Below, piece after piece: positions 1 through 8,321 of a stretch of DNA of 23,688 bases (position 1 is the stretch's first letter; each line of letters opens with the position of its first letter). Position numbers and translations under genes: made by a program. The DNA is from JBOGWA01 sp050693155. GTDB lineage: Bacteria > Actinomycetota > UBA4738 > CALAEC01. The stretch spans positions 1 through 23,688 of the forward strand of contig JBOGWA010000147.1 in the NCBI GenBank assembly GCA_050693155.1. The letters run 5' to 3'. The notes beneath the pieces were generated by a model, which searched no databases, was not told the DNA's origin, and saw nothing but the letters and a program-made list of their open reading frames with translations.

Positions 1-854
1 GGTTTGGTTCCGATCCCGAAGAGCACTTCCTGGGTGTCGCCGATCGGGTCGCGAAAGCGCCTGTGGAACTCCTCGGACACCTGTTCCCGGAAGCGCTCCC
101 ATACCGCGTCTCCCATGATGCGGTGCAGCGCACGAGCGCCGAGACGAACCTTCTGGGCGGCCAGGTACTCGTCTACCGTCATCTCGAATCGGTAGTCGCG
201 ACGTTGAATGTCGACGTCGCGAAGCCCAGCCCCTCGAAGCGCTTCGGTCATTCGATCGGGATCGGAGACCCGGCGTTCTGAAGGAAGCGCCCGAGCGACG
301 GCGTCCTGGTAGAGGTCCTTCCCGACGACGGCTTCCGCCTGTTCCCGCCACACGCGCCCGAACTCGTCTTCGGCGACAACCCATGCGGTGAGCCCGAGCC
401 GCCCCCCCCGGCGAAGGACCCGGACCATGTCATGGAGTGCGGTCTCGTGCTTGGTGAAATGCGAGAGGACGAAGTTCCCGACCGCCGCGTCGAAGGTCTC
501 ATCGCGAAACGGCAGGTCGATCGCTTCGCCTCCCACGAGTGATCCGGGGACCCGTGCGAGCCTTGCTTGTCGCAGCATCTCCCGAGACGGATCGAGGCCG
601 ACCACGACGCCCCCCTCACCGACCGCCCCGGCTGCGGGTGTGAGGGCGATGCCGGTGCCGGTGCCGATATCGAGCACCCGGCCGCCGGGGGGAGGAGCGA
701 CGAGCGTGAGGAGATCTGCGGCCGGCGCCGCGTGGCGCCTCGCGACCAATCGCGCGTAGTCCTCGGCGACGTGGTCGTAGGAGCGCCAATCGACGGCATG
801 GAACGCGGGGGCGGCGTGCTCGGTCTCGGGGGATGACTTCGGTCTGTGAAACAT
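1..854 (-). CDS. Class I SAM-dependent methyltransferase (partial, C-terminus outside window)
   Basis: The minus strand is open from an ATG at 854 to the left edge (284 codons, no stop), so the C-terminus is missing. The protein has the Rossmann methyltransferase order: motif I VLDIGTGTG near residue 60, an acidic residue ending the next strand in VVVGLDPS, then LPFRDETFDAAVGNFVLSH (motifs II/III) and VLRRGGRLGLTAW. This is the UbiE/Coq5-like layout, which transfers a methyl group from SAM to a small molecule. The substrate cannot be read. A C-terminal helical part (around VDEYLAAQKVRLGARAL) follows the core. The gene is divergent from the secreted protease at 889, with 34 bases between start codons. 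A TANNNT box (revcomp of 871-876) lies 16 bases upstream of the start. Confidence 0.85.
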   Translation of the reverse strand, partial: MFHRPKSSPETEHAAPAFHAVDWRSYDHVAEDYARLVARRHAAPAADLLTLVAPPPGGRVLDIGTGTGIALTPAAGAVGEGGVVVGLDPSREMLRQARLARVPGSLVGGEAIDLPFRDETFDAAVGNFVLSHFTKHETALHDMVRVLRRGGRLGLTAWVVAEDEFGRVWREQAEAVVGKDLYQDAVARALPSERRVSDPDRMTEALRGAGLRDVDIQRRDYRFEMTVDEYLAAQKVRLGARALHRIMGDAVWERFREQVSEEFHRRFRDPIGDTQEVLFGIGTK

Positions 855-870
855 CGTCGGTAACCCGCGG

Positions 871-880
871 AGCGTACACT
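871..880. promoter_or_regulatory. Overlapping divergent -10-like boxes
   Basis: On the plus strand TACACT (875-880) ends 8 bases before the protease ATG at 889. On the minus strand TACGCT (876-871) lies 16 bases before the methyltransferase ATG at 854. Both match TANNNT. The plus-strand spacing would give a leaderless or nearly leaderless mRNA, and no Shine-Dalgarno sequence precedes 889. No convincing -35 was found. The assignment rests on spacing and on recurrence of the pattern elsewhere in the window. Confidence 0.4.
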
Positions 881-888
881 CGCGGCGA

Positions 889-3153
889 ATGGCGCGCGGA
901 GGACCCCGGCCAATGGCCCTGTTCGTCGTCGTTGCGCTGTTCGTCTCCACGGTGCTCGCGGGAGCGACCAGCGCGGCGTCGCCCGAGACCGTCCCGGTAC
1001 GAGTTCCCGCCGGTGGCCTCGCTCGAGCCGGGGTCACCCCCACGTGGGTTGCCCACTACGGATCATTCGATTGGGCGGAGCTTCACGTGGGTGACCTGGA
1101 TCGCTTGCGAGCGGCCGAAGTTGCGTTCGAAGTCAGACGAGACGTCCGGAGGCTGATCCTTCCGGGAGCGACGTTCGACCCGCTCGAAGAGCTTTCGACC
1201 GGGGCCGCCACCGCAGGCGGTGGGCCGGAGCTCTGGGTGGTCCAGCTTCGCGGCCCGACCAAGGATCGGTGGCTGGACCAGCTGCGGGCGAGGGGCGGCC
1301 GCCTCGTTCAATACATCGCCCCGTTCTCCTACGTCTCGCTCCTCGATCCCGATGACGCCGATCGAATCTCCGCCCTCCCGTTCGTGCGGTGGACGGGGGC
1401 GTTCTCGCCTCTCTATAGCTTCGGGTATGAGCCGTCGGCGGGGGCCTTCGGTGCGATACTGCTCGACGACGGCAGGCTCGCGGACTCCCTTGACCTCATG
1501 CAGGCGCTGGGTCTGAAGCCGGTTGTCACGGGACGGTCCCGCTTCGGGGATGTGGATGGTGTCGGGGTCGCTTTGGAAGGGACGGCCGCGGCGCTGCGCG
1601 GCGCGCTCAGCCTTCCCAACCTGTATTCGATCTCCCCGATTCGGACCCCAAAGCTTCGCGACGAATTGTCCGATCAGGTCGTCGCCGGGAACGTGGGGCC
1701 TCCCATCAAGCCCGGCTACCGTCGGTGGCTGGAGTCTCACCGTGTCTCCGGCAAGGGAGTGGTGGTCGCTCACGTCGACAGCGGGGTGGACATGAACCAC
1801 CCGGACCTCGTCGACCGGATCCACGGGTGCATCGACTACGTCGCGGGGGGACTGATGTGCTCCCTCGGGCAGACCGACGGGCTCGGCCACGGTACCCACA
1901 CCGCGGGCATCATCGTTGCCACCGGGTCCACGGGCGGGAGTGACGAGAATGGGTTCCTCTATGGGCTCGGCGTCGCGCCGGGAGCGAAACTGTTCGTCCA
2001 GAACTTCGTGGCCACAGGGGCGAGCGGTCCGTCCGGCCCGGGGCAGTACATCGCGGTCAATCGAGACTCCGTCCTGGGGGGCGCAACAATCTCCGCGAAC
2101 TCCTGGGGTCCTTCAGGGTCGCCACAGGGCTACGACGCCGACACGCGAGAGTTCGACTTCGCCCCTCGGGACGCAAACCTGAGGACCCGGAAGCCCGAGC
2201 CGCTCACCTTCGTCCTGTCGATCATGAACGGCGGCGGGGGAACGAGCAGTCAGGGAACTCCGGACGAGGGGAAGAATCTGCTTCGTGTCGGCGGGACGCA
2301 GAGCCCGCGTTCCGGGTCAATCCGCAACCTCGGATCGTTCACGGCGCATGGGCCGGCGCTCGACGGTCGGCGCCTTCCGGACCTCGTTGCTCCGGGCGAG
2401 AGCGTCGTCTCGACGCGCTCCAGCGCAGGTGCACTCTGTTCGAGCCCGCCGCCGGATGTGGACGGCCTTCAGTATTCGACCTGCACCGGCACCTCGATGG
2501 CCTCGCCCCACGTGAGCGGTGGCGCGGCGCTCTTCACGGAGTATTTCCGCCGCCGCACCGGGAGCGCGCCGAGCCCAGCGCTCGTCAAGGCGGCGTTCAT
2601 CAACGGCGCGATCGATCTTGCCGGCGGCAAAGACGCCAACGGGGGGCTCCTGGGCCATATCCCGGACGACAGGCAGGGATGGGGCAGGTTCGACCTCGAG
2701 AACGTCCTTGGCGGCCCCGCGAAGGTCTACCTCGACCAGGGGACCCTGTTCAGAGAATCGGGTGAGAACGTCGACGTCCGGGTTCGGCCCGTCGATCCCC
2801 GAGCGCCCGTGAAGATCACCCTCGTCTGGACCGACGCGCCCGGCCACGGGCTCGGCGGCAAGACCCCGGCGTGGGTGAACGATCTCGACCTGCGGGTCTC
2901 GACCGGCGATCATCGGTACCTGGGAAATGTCTTCGGGAGGCCGAGCACCGGATGGAGCCATGCGGGAGGAAGAGCTGACTTCAAGAACAACGTCGAGAAC
3001 GTGTACCTGATGCGGGCCCGGGGTCTCCTCGCGATCGAGGTCCTGGCTGCGAATCTTGCCGGGGATGGAGTTCCGGGGAACGGCGATGTTACCGATCAGG
3101 ACTTCGCTCTCGTGATTTCGAACGCGCGAGTCGTGCCTGGCGGCGAGCTCTAG
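889..3153 (+). CDS. Secreted subtilisin-like (S8) serine protease with long N-terminal propeptide region
   Basis: A 754-residue exported endopeptidase. The Sec signal peptide is within residues 1-30 (basic start, hydrophobic VVVALFVSTVLAG, Ala-rich cleavage zone). Residues about 110-280 are propeptide-like and appear to hold two alpha/beta units, beginning LWVVQLRGPTKDRW and AFGAILLDDGRLADS. The catalytic domain carries Asp297 (AHVDSGVD), His334 (GHGTHTAG), oxyanion Asn404 (SANSWGP) and Ser536 (GTSMASPH), so the triad is intact. Residues about 635-750 form a beta-rich C-terminal domain (KITLVWTDAPG, VNDLDLRV) resembling the module after the S8 domain in KP-43-type proteases. ATG 889 is chosen because a -10-like box lies 8 bases upstream; ATG 913 would still leave the hydrophobic core. 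Substrate unknown. Stops 17 bases before the ThDP gene. Confidence 0.93.
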   Translation: MARGGPRPMALFVVVALFVSTVLAGATSAASPETVPVRVPAGGLARAGVTPTWVAHYGSFDWAELHVGDLDRLRAAEVAFEVRRDVRRLILPGATFDPLEELSTGAATAGGGPELWVVQLRGPTKDRWLDQLRARGGRLVQYIAPFSYVSLLDPDDADRISALPFVRWTGAFSPLYSFGYEPSAGAFGAILLDDGRLADSLDLMQALGLKPVVTGRSRFGDVDGVGVALEGTAAALRGALSLPNLYSISPIRTPKLRDELSDQVVAGNVGPPIKPGYRRWLESHRVSGKGVVVAHVDSGVDMNHPDLVDRIHGCIDYVAGGLMCSLGQTDGLGHGTHTAGIIVATGSTGGSDENGFLYGLGVAPGAKLFVQNFVATGASGPSGPGQYIAVNRDSVLGGATISANSWGPSGSPQGYDADTREFDFAPRDANLRTRKPEPLTFVLSIMNGGGGTSSQGTPDEGKNLLRVGGTQSPRSGSIRNLGSFTAHGPALDGRRLPDLVAPGESVVSTRSSAGALCSSPPPDVDGLQYSTCTGTSMASPHVSGGAALFTEYFRRRTGSAPSPALVKAAFINGAIDLAGGKDANGGLLGHIPDDRQGWGRFDLENVLGGPAKVYLDQGTLFRESGENVDVRVRPVDPRAPVKITLVWTDAPGHGLGGKTPAWVNDLDLRVSTGDHRYLGNVFGRPSTGWSHAGGRADFKNNVENVYLMRARGLLAIEVLAANLAGDGVPGNGDVTDQDFALVISNARVVPGGEL

Positions 3154-3156
3154 GCT
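3151..3156 (+). promoter_or_regulatory. -10-like TAGGCT beginning at the protease stop codon
   Basis: The TAG stop of the protease is the first three bases of TAGGCT (TANNNT), 14 bases before the ATG at 3171. A purine-rich gagggaga lies between them and could serve as a Shine-Dalgarno sequence. No -35 is evident. This is the weakest member of the stop-codon/-10 series because the spacing is longest. Confidence 0.25.
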
Positions 3157-3170
3157 CCGAGGGAGACCAG

Positions 3171-4808
3171 ATGGAGAAGCCACGTCACGGCGGGCATCTC
3201 GCCGCCGTTGCCCTGAAGAAGGAAGGGGTCGAGAACCTCTTCACGCTGTCTGGTGGCCACATCGCGCCGATCTACGACGGCTGCGTCGACGAGGGAATCA
3301 GGATCGTCGACTTTCGGCACGAGCAGGCGGCAGCGCACGCGGCGGACGGCTGGGCTCGGGTCACCGGCCGCCCCGGAGTTGCCGCCGTCACCGCCGGGCC
3401 GGGCGTGACCGATGCCGTGACCGGAATCACGAACGCGATGTACGCGAACTCGCCGATGCTGGTGCTCGGGGGGAAGTCGCCGCTTTCCGAGCTCGAGATG
3501 GGTTCGCTCCAGGACATGGACCACCTGAGCCTCGTCACGCCGGTCACGAAATGGGCGAGGACTTGCTGGGAGACTCGCAGGATCGCCGACTACGTGACCG
3601 ACGCCTTCCGTCACGCCACCTCGGGACGGATGGGCCCCGTTTTCCTCGACATCCCGCTGGAGGTCCAGTTCAACGCCTGGCCTCCGGGTGTGGAGGTCCC
3701 GGAGAAGTACCGGACCGAATCCAGACCACTCGGGGACCCCGATCACGTGAAGGAAGCCGTTCGGCTGATCGCCGACGCCGAGCATCCGATCGTATTCGCG
3801 GGCGCCGGTGTCCGCTGGTCGGATGCGAGCGAGGCGCTGACCGCACTGGCGGACGCGCTCAAGGTCCCCGTGTTCCTGAACTCGCTCGGCCGCGGGTGCC
3901 TCGCCCCCGACCACGCGTACTTCTTCAGCGCCGCGCGGAAGTTCGCCCTCGGAAAGGCCGACCTCGTCCTTGCGCTCGGGGTCGACTGGGACTTCCGACT
4001 CGGGTTTGGGAAGCGGAACTTCTCCGAAACCGTTCGGGTGATCCAGGTCGACGTCGACGGACGTCACATCGGCCGGAACCGAGCGATCGACGTCGGGATC
4101 GTGGGCGATCCCGGGAGGGTCGCCGATCAGCTCCTTGCGGCAAGCGTGGGCGCTGCCAAGGAGCCCGCCTGGACCGGCGAGGTACGGGGTGAGGAGAACC
4201 GCCTCGTCGAGGAGGCGCGGGCGGGGATGGAATCCGACGCCGTCCCGATCCACCCGCAGCGATTCGCCGCGGAGATTCGTGACTTCCTCGACCCCGACGC
4301 GGTGATCGTCGGGGACGGGGGCGACATCGTCGGGATCAGCGCCTCGATCATCCAGGCCCGCTACCCCGGCCAGTGGCTCGACCCCGGGCCGTTCGGCTGT
4401 CTCGGCGTCGGCCCGTCGTTCGCAATCGCCGCGCGGCTGGCGAAGCCCGACGCGCAGGTGGCCATCATCTACGGGGACGGCTCGTTCGGGTTCAACGCGA
4501 TGGAGTACGAGAGCGCCATTCGCCAGAACCTCCCGTTCGTCGGGATCATGGGTAACGACGGCGCCTGGGGCCAGATCAAGGTCGCTCAGGAGGCGCTCTA
4601 TGGGGAAGGGAATGCACCGGCCGCCGTGCTCTCGACCGAGACCGGCTATGAGCGGATGGTCGAGGGTCTCGGCGGTTACGGGGAGCGGGTCGAGAAGCCG
4701 GGAGACCTCCGCCCGGCGCTCGAGCGAGCCTTCGATGCCGGGGTGCCCGCGCTCCTCAACGTGATCGTCGACCCGGCCTTGATGAAACGAGCCTCCTACC
4801 TCGGGTAG
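3171..4808 (+). CDS. Thiamine-diphosphate-dependent enzyme, acetolactate synthase large-subunit family
   Basis: 545 residues with the standard three-domain ThDP layout: PYR domain about 1-170 with the cofactor-activating Glu51 (DFRHEQAAAHAADG) and VTAGPGVTDAVTG; central domain about 190-330 (HPIVFAGAGVRWSD); PP domain about 370-540 with the GDGS...ND Mg/ThDP motif from Gly435 to Asn462-Asp463. The family includes acetolactate synthase, glyoxylate carboligase, oxalyl-CoA decarboxylase and 2-hydroxyacyl-CoA lyases. MGSLQDMDHL and VTKWA look most like IlvB/IlvG-type proteins, but no small regulatory subunit gene lies nearby, so a role in branched-chain amino-acid synthesis is not assured. It sits between secreted hydrolase genes with no clear link to them. 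ATG 3171 follows a purine-rich gagggaga. Family is secure, substrate is not. Confidence 0.9.
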   Translation: MEKPRHGGHLAAVALKKEGVENLFTLSGGHIAPIYDGCVDEGIRIVDFRHEQAAAHAADGWARVTGRPGVAAVTAGPGVTDAVTGITNAMYANSPMLVLGGKSPLSELEMGSLQDMDHLSLVTPVTKWARTCWETRRIADYVTDAFRHATSGRMGPVFLDIPLEVQFNAWPPGVEVPEKYRTESRPLGDPDHVKEAVRLIADAEHPIVFAGAGVRWSDASEALTALADALKVPVFLNSLGRGCLAPDHAYFFSAARKFALGKADLVLALGVDWDFRLGFGKRNFSETVRVIQVDVDGRHIGRNRAIDVGIVGDPGRVADQLLAASVGAAKEPAWTGEVRGEENRLVEEARAGMESDAVPIHPQRFAAEIRDFLDPDAVIVGDGGDIVGISASIIQARYPGQWLDPGPFGCLGVGPSFAIAARLAKPDAQVAIIYGDGSFGFNAMEYESAIRQNLPFVGIMGNDGAWGQIKVAQEALYGEGNAPAAVLSTETGYERMVEGLGGYGERVEKPGDLRPALERAFDAGVPALLNVIVDPALMKRASYLG

Positions 4809-4811
4809 AGT
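4806..4811 (+). promoter_or_regulatory. -10-like TAGAGT beginning at the ThDP gene stop codon
   Basis: TAGAGT starts with the TAG stop of the ThDP gene and ends 11 bases before the ATG at 4823. No good Shine-Dalgarno precedes 4823. The box could start a very short-leader transcript for the tandem hydrolase pair. No -35 is evident. Confidence 0.35.
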
Positions 4812-4822
4812 ACGCCCGGCAA

Positions 4823-6379
4823 ATGAGGCCCGCCCGCACCCTTCCCATCGCGCTGCTGATTCTTGGGCTGCTCGCGCCCACCGTGTTCGGGGCGTCCTCC
4901 GATGGAGCGTGTCCGCCCGGCACCCCGTCCAAGAACACCAAGGGAGACGCGCGCGTCTCGTCCTTCGACTCGGTCGACATCGCGATCACGTGGTTCCGCC
5001 CCGGGAACGTTTGCCCCGATCACCCTGTGCCGGTCATCTTCTACGTCCACGGGTGGTCGCAGTCGCGGCCCACAGGCTTCGACGCCACGCTGAATGGCGG
5101 GTTCAAGGTTCAGCGGATTCTCGAGCACGGGTACGGCTTCGTTGGCATCGATGCTCGAGGCCACGGGGAGTCCGGAGGCCAGGCGTTCCTCCAACATCCG
5201 ACGACGGAAGTGCGCGACTACCAGGCGGTCTTCGACTGGGTTCATGACCGCCTCACGTGGGTCCAGCGCGAGGGATCGCCGCGGGAGAAGGACATCGTGG
5301 CCGGCGGCGCCGGAGCTTCGTACGGTGGAGGCTTCCAGTTGATGACCGCGGCGTTTGACGATCGGCTGGACGCCATCGTCCCCGTCACCACGTGGAACAA
5401 CCTCGCGCAGGCTCTCGCGCCGAACTGGGTTCCTCGGAGTGTTTGGCTCAGTCTGCTCTATGCGGGGGCAAAGCTTTCGGTCGATGTGGACCCGCGGATC
5501 GACCAATGGTTCGCGGAGACGATGGCGATGAACCGACCCCCCGCGGCCGCGGTCTCCGCGCTCTTAGAGGCGAGCCCCGCGACGTGGATCGAAAGCATCG
5601 ACATCCCGACGTTGCTCGTCCAGGGTCTCCCGGACACGCTCTTCACCCTGAACCAGGCGGTCGACAACTTCCGGGGGATCCGTGAGAACGGCGCCCCGGT
5701 GTGGCTCCTGGGAGTCAACACGGGACACATACTCCCGGGACTCCAGCCGACGGGGCTCGGCGCCGTTCCGGACCGGCTGCGAACGAAGGATTGCGCGGAC
5801 CCGGTGCCGCTCGCTCTCTCCTTCTACGACGCCTTTCTGAAGCAGGATCGCGATGCGAGGTCATTCCTCGGCTCCGTTCCTCGTGTCATCCTCCCGACCG
5901 AGCAGGGGGACTGCGTCACCGGCTCCAACTGGCCTATCTCGAGGAAGTCGACGGAGGTGACGTTCCCGGCTCTCGCGGCGCCGGAGACCTCGGGTTCGTA
6001 CGTGCTCCCCCTCTTGACGGCCGAGAAGCGCACCGTGGTGGCCGGGATTCCCCGCATCCGCGCCACCGTGCCGGCCCAACTCGACGACATCTTCTTCGTT
6101 TCGCTCGTCGTGCCGCAGGGCGACGGCTTTCGCATCGTGGACGATCAGGTGACACCGATCCGCACGCAGCTGGCCGGACTGCGAGGTCGACTCGATGTCG
6201 ATCTTGCGGGAGTGGCGACGACGCTCGAGCCCGGCGAGCAGCTCCTCCTCAAGGTCGACGCGCTGAACGAACAGTTCGCGCTGAACGGAAGTCGCCGCCC
6301 CGGAGCGGTGCTTCTTACCGACGTCACGTTCAGTCTTCCCATCGTGTCGCAGCTCTCGAAGCGCGTGGAGTCCCGCTGA
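4823..6379 (+). CDS. Secreted CocE/S15-type alpha/beta hydrolase, copy 1
   Basis: 518 residues. A Sec signal peptide occupies about 1-24 (Arg-rich start, LPIALLILGLLAPTVFG); the nearby Cys30 does not sit in a lipobox. The alpha/beta-hydrolase domain contains VIFYVHGWS, GIDARGHGESGG, the nucleophile elbow GASYGG (Ser166), a likely acid Asp271 (QGLPDTLF) and a likely base His302 (NTGHI). The GxSYxG elbow and a C-terminal beta-rich part from about 380 (RATVPAQLDDIFFVSLV, NGSRRPGAV) match the CocE/X-Pro dipeptidyl-peptidase superfamily (esterases and amidases). Cys30, Cys64 and two later Cys are shared with the next gene, suggesting disulfides outside the cell. Substrate unknown. It overlaps the next gene by four bases. 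Confidence 0.9.
   Translation: MRPARTLPIALLILGLLAPTVFGASSDGACPPGTPSKNTKGDARVSSFDSVDIAITWFRPGNVCPDHPVPVIFYVHGWSQSRPTGFDATLNGGFKVQRILEHGYGFVGIDARGHGESGGQAFLQHPTTEVRDYQAVFDWVHDRLTWVQREGSPREKDIVAGGAGASYGGGFQLMTAAFDDRLDAIVPVTTWNNLAQALAPNWVPRSVWLSLLYAGAKLSVDVDPRIDQWFAETMAMNRPPAAAVSALLEASPATWIESIDIPTLLVQGLPDTLFTLNQAVDNFRGIRENGAPVWLLGVNTGHILPGLQPTGLGAVPDRLRTKDCADPVPLALSFYDAFLKQDRDARSFLGSVPRVILPTEQGDCVTGSNWPISRKSTEVTFPALAAPETSGSYVLPLLTAEKRTVVAGIPRIRATVPAQLDDIFFVSLVVPQGDGFRIVDDQVTPIRTQLAGLRGRLDVDLAGVATTLEPGEQLLLKVDALNEQFALNGSRRPGAVLLTDVTFSLPIVSQLSKRVESR
6367..6379 (+). promoter_or_regulatory. Shine-Dalgarno and CTGA overlap setting a CTG start
   Basis: GGAG at 6367-6370 is followed after five bases by CTG at 6376, whose last two bases plus the next base form the TGA stop of copy 1 (CTGA, 6376-6379). 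This is the usual ATGA coupling geometry with C in place of A. No ATG, GTG or TTG lies in frame for at least about 40 codons upstream. The first canonical codon downstream is the GTG for residue 63, inside the hydrolase fold. Confidence 0.65.
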
Positions 6380-7932
6380 ACCGGTTTCGCATCGTTCCGA
6401 TTGCCGTTCTCGTTCTGGGGCTTCTTCTTCCGACGGCTCCAGAAGCGGCCTCGCGAGGCGAGTGCCCACCCGGAGCCCCGTCGAAGCACACGAAGGGCTA
6501 TGCGCGTGTTCCCTCATTCGACTCGAAAGAGATCGCGATCACGTGGTTCCGGCCGGGAGACGTGTGCCGCGAACGGCCTGTGGCGGTCATCGTCCACAGC
6601 CATGGCTGGTCGGGCACACGTGCGTGGGGTTTCGAATGGGAACTAATGGGCGGGATCACCGTCCGGCGCCTGCTCCGGGAGGGCTACGGGGTCGTCTCGA
6701 TCGACGCCAGAGGTCATGGGGAGTCGGCCGGGCGAGCGTTCTTCCAGCATCCAGAGCAGGAGGTTCGGGACTACCGTGCCGTCCTGGACTGGATCTACGA
6801 CTACCTGCCGTGGGTCGAGCGAGAGGGCAACCCCCGGCAGAAGGACATCGTGGCGGGGGGCGCAGGGGAGTCCTACGGTGGGGCGTTTCAGCTCCTCACG
6901 GCGTCGTTCGACCCCCGCCTCGACGCGATCGTTCCCGTAGCGACGTGGAGCGATCTCAACCGGTCCCTGGCTCCGGGAGGCGTACCTCGGAGCGCATGGC
7001 TCTCCTATCTGTACGGCGTCGGGAAGGTCCACACGAACATGGATCAACGGCTCGACCAGTGGTACGGGGAGACGATGGCCACGAACCGGGTACCCGGGCC
7101 CGCCGTCACCGCCTTTCGCGAATCGAGCCCCGCGACGTGGATCAAGAAGATCGACATCCCAACGCTGCTCCTACAGGGATTGCCGGACACTCTCTTCGAC
7201 ATCAACGAGGCCGTCCGTACCTTCCGGGGGATTCGCCGCAACAGCGCGCCCGCGTGGCTGATCGGGATGAACACCGGGCACCTCATCCCGGGGATCCAGC
7301 CAACCGGCTGGGATGCCCCGAGCCGCAGCATGCGCGACCAGTGCGCGGACCCGGTCGCGCTCACCATGAGGTTCTACCGAGCGTTCCTCAACGGAGACCG
7401 CGAGGCCAGGGGGGACATGGCCGACGTGCCGCGCGTGATCCTTCCGACGGAACAGGGTCAGTGCGTCACCGGCTCGAACTGGCCGGTCTCGACGAAGTCG
7501 GTCAGGGTGGCGATTCCAACGCTTGCCGCGCCCCAGGCGTCGGGTTCGTACGTGATCCCGCTGCTGACGGCAAAGGGCAGGACGGTCATCGCGGGGATCC
7601 CGAGACTCCGAGCGACGGTCCCTGCGGAGCTCGATGACATCTTCTTCGTTTCCCTCGTTACACCTCAGGGTCAGGGGTTCCACGTCATCGACGATCAGGT
7701 CACGCCGATTCGGACGAAGGTTGGGAGGCTCGACGGGGGACTCGAAGTCGAGCTCGCCGGAGTCGCGACGACATTAGAAACCGGCGATCAGCTTCTTCTC
7801 CGCGTGGATGCGGTGAACGAGCAGTTCGCGCTGAACGGAAGCAGACGTCCGGGAGCGGTCGTGCTCCAAGACGTGACGCTGCGTCTTCCGATCGCCTCGA
7901 CGCTGTCGCGACGGGTCGAGGCGGCTCGCTAG
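6376..7932 (+). CDS. Secreted CocE/S15-type alpha/beta hydrolase, copy 2 (CTG start)
   Basis: 518 residues when read from CTG 6376. It is a tandem paralogue of the preceding gene, aligning without gaps from its first residue to about residue 310. The signal peptide (RFRIVPIAVLVLGLLLP), Cys30, Cys64, nucleophile Ser166 (GESYGG), Asp271 and His302 fall at identical positions. By eye well over half of residues are identical, with long invariant stretches such as DDIFFVSLV and NEQFALNGSRRPGAV. The start is unusual: CTG aligns with the Met of copy 1, has GGAG five bases upstream, and overlaps the upstream TGA as CTGA. A longer reading frame upstream exists but is a shadow of copy 1. Role: exported esterase or amidase, probably co-translated with copy 1. 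It ends in a CTAG shared with the convergent thioesterase gene. Confidence 0.88.
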   Translation: MNRFRIVPIAVLVLGLLLPTAPEAASRGECPPGAPSKHTKGYARVPSFDSKEIAITWFRPGDVCRERPVAVIVHSHGWSGTRAWGFEWELMGGITVRRLLREGYGVVSIDARGHGESAGRAFFQHPEQEVRDYRAVLDWIYDYLPWVEREGNPRQKDIVAGGAGESYGGAFQLLTASFDPRLDAIVPVATWSDLNRSLAPGGVPRSAWLSYLYGVGKVHTNMDQRLDQWYGETMATNRVPGPAVTAFRESSPATWIKKIDIPTLLLQGLPDTLFDINEAVRTFRGIRRNSAPAWLIGMNTGHLIPGIQPTGWDAPSRSMRDQCADPVALTMRFYRAFLNGDREARGDMADVPRVILPTEQGQCVTGSNWPVSTKSVRVAIPTLAAPQASGSYVIPLLTAKGRTVIAGIPRLRATVPAELDDIFFVSLVTPQGQGFHVIDDQVTPIRTKVGRLDGGLEVELAGVATTLETGDQLLLRVDAVNEQFALNGSRRPGAVVLQDVTLRLPIASTLSRRVEAAR

Positions 7933-8321
7933 CCGCCTTCGCTTCTGGTTGCCGCGTCGTCGAGAAACCCTTCCCGATCGACGATCACTCGGAGGTGGGT
8001 GCCGCGGGCGATCAGGCCCGCCGCATCGCGGGCCTCGAAAGAGAACGTGAGCCGTCGGCCCTCGACCGCCTCCAGCCGCGCGGTAGCGGTGACCGTTGCC
8101 CCGACCGGGGTCGGGGCGACGTGATCGAGCTTGATCCGAGCGCCGACGGTGGTGCTTCCGCTCTCGAGGGACGTCGCGACGGCCGCGATGGCCGCGCCCT
8201 CGATGAGGGCAAGCAGGGCCGGCGTGCCGAGGACCGGCACGTCGCCCGACCCGATCGCCTCCGCTGTGGATTTCGGCGTCACTTCTTCCACCACGGAGGC
8301 CTCCAGCCCCGGCTCGATCAT
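7929..8321 (-). CDS. FlK-like hotdog-fold acyl-CoA thioesterase
   Basis: 130 residues, the usual size of a single hotdog domain. The set Thr33 (LGTPAL), Glu41 (LIEGAA) and His67 (LDHVAP) reproduces the order and exact spacing of the Thr42/Glu50/His76 catalytic set of fluoroacetyl-CoA thioesterase FlK (8 and 26 residues apart). The C-terminal half has the expected strands (VGATVTATARLEAVEGRRLTFSFEA). With a gapless FlK alignment, the positions of the Phe lid residues I recall in FlK would be Gly24 and Asp27, so fluoroacetyl-CoA is an unlikely substrate; a cytoplasmic acyl-CoA hydrolase is the safer call. The ATG at 8321 has GAGGAG (8336-8331) nine bases upstream. The stop shares CTAG with the convergent hydrolase gene. 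Confidence 0.85.
   Translation of the reverse strand: MIEPGLEASVVEEVTPKSTAEAIGSGDVPVLGTPALLALIEGAAIAAVATSLESGSTTVGARIKLDHVAPTPVGATVTATARLEAVEGRRLTFSFEARDAAGLIARGTHLRVIVDREGFLDDAATRSEGG

Noticed and set aside
248..913. 221-codon minus-strand frame over the left-edge methyltransferase
   Set aside because: It is out of frame with the methyltransferase, whose own frame shows the full SAM-binding motif series and runs open to the window edge.
3150..4253. 367-codon open frame on the minus strand
   Set aside because: It is antisense to the ThDP enzyme gene and rich in Arg, Gly, Pro and Asp without domains; typical of high-GC shadow frames.
5701..6375. In-frame upstream extension of the second hydrolase to a GTG at 5701 (743 residues in total)
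   Set aside because: The extension is antagonistic-frame reading of the first hydrolase: Arg/Gly/Pro-rich, no signal peptide at its start, and the paralogue begins exactly at the CTG position.
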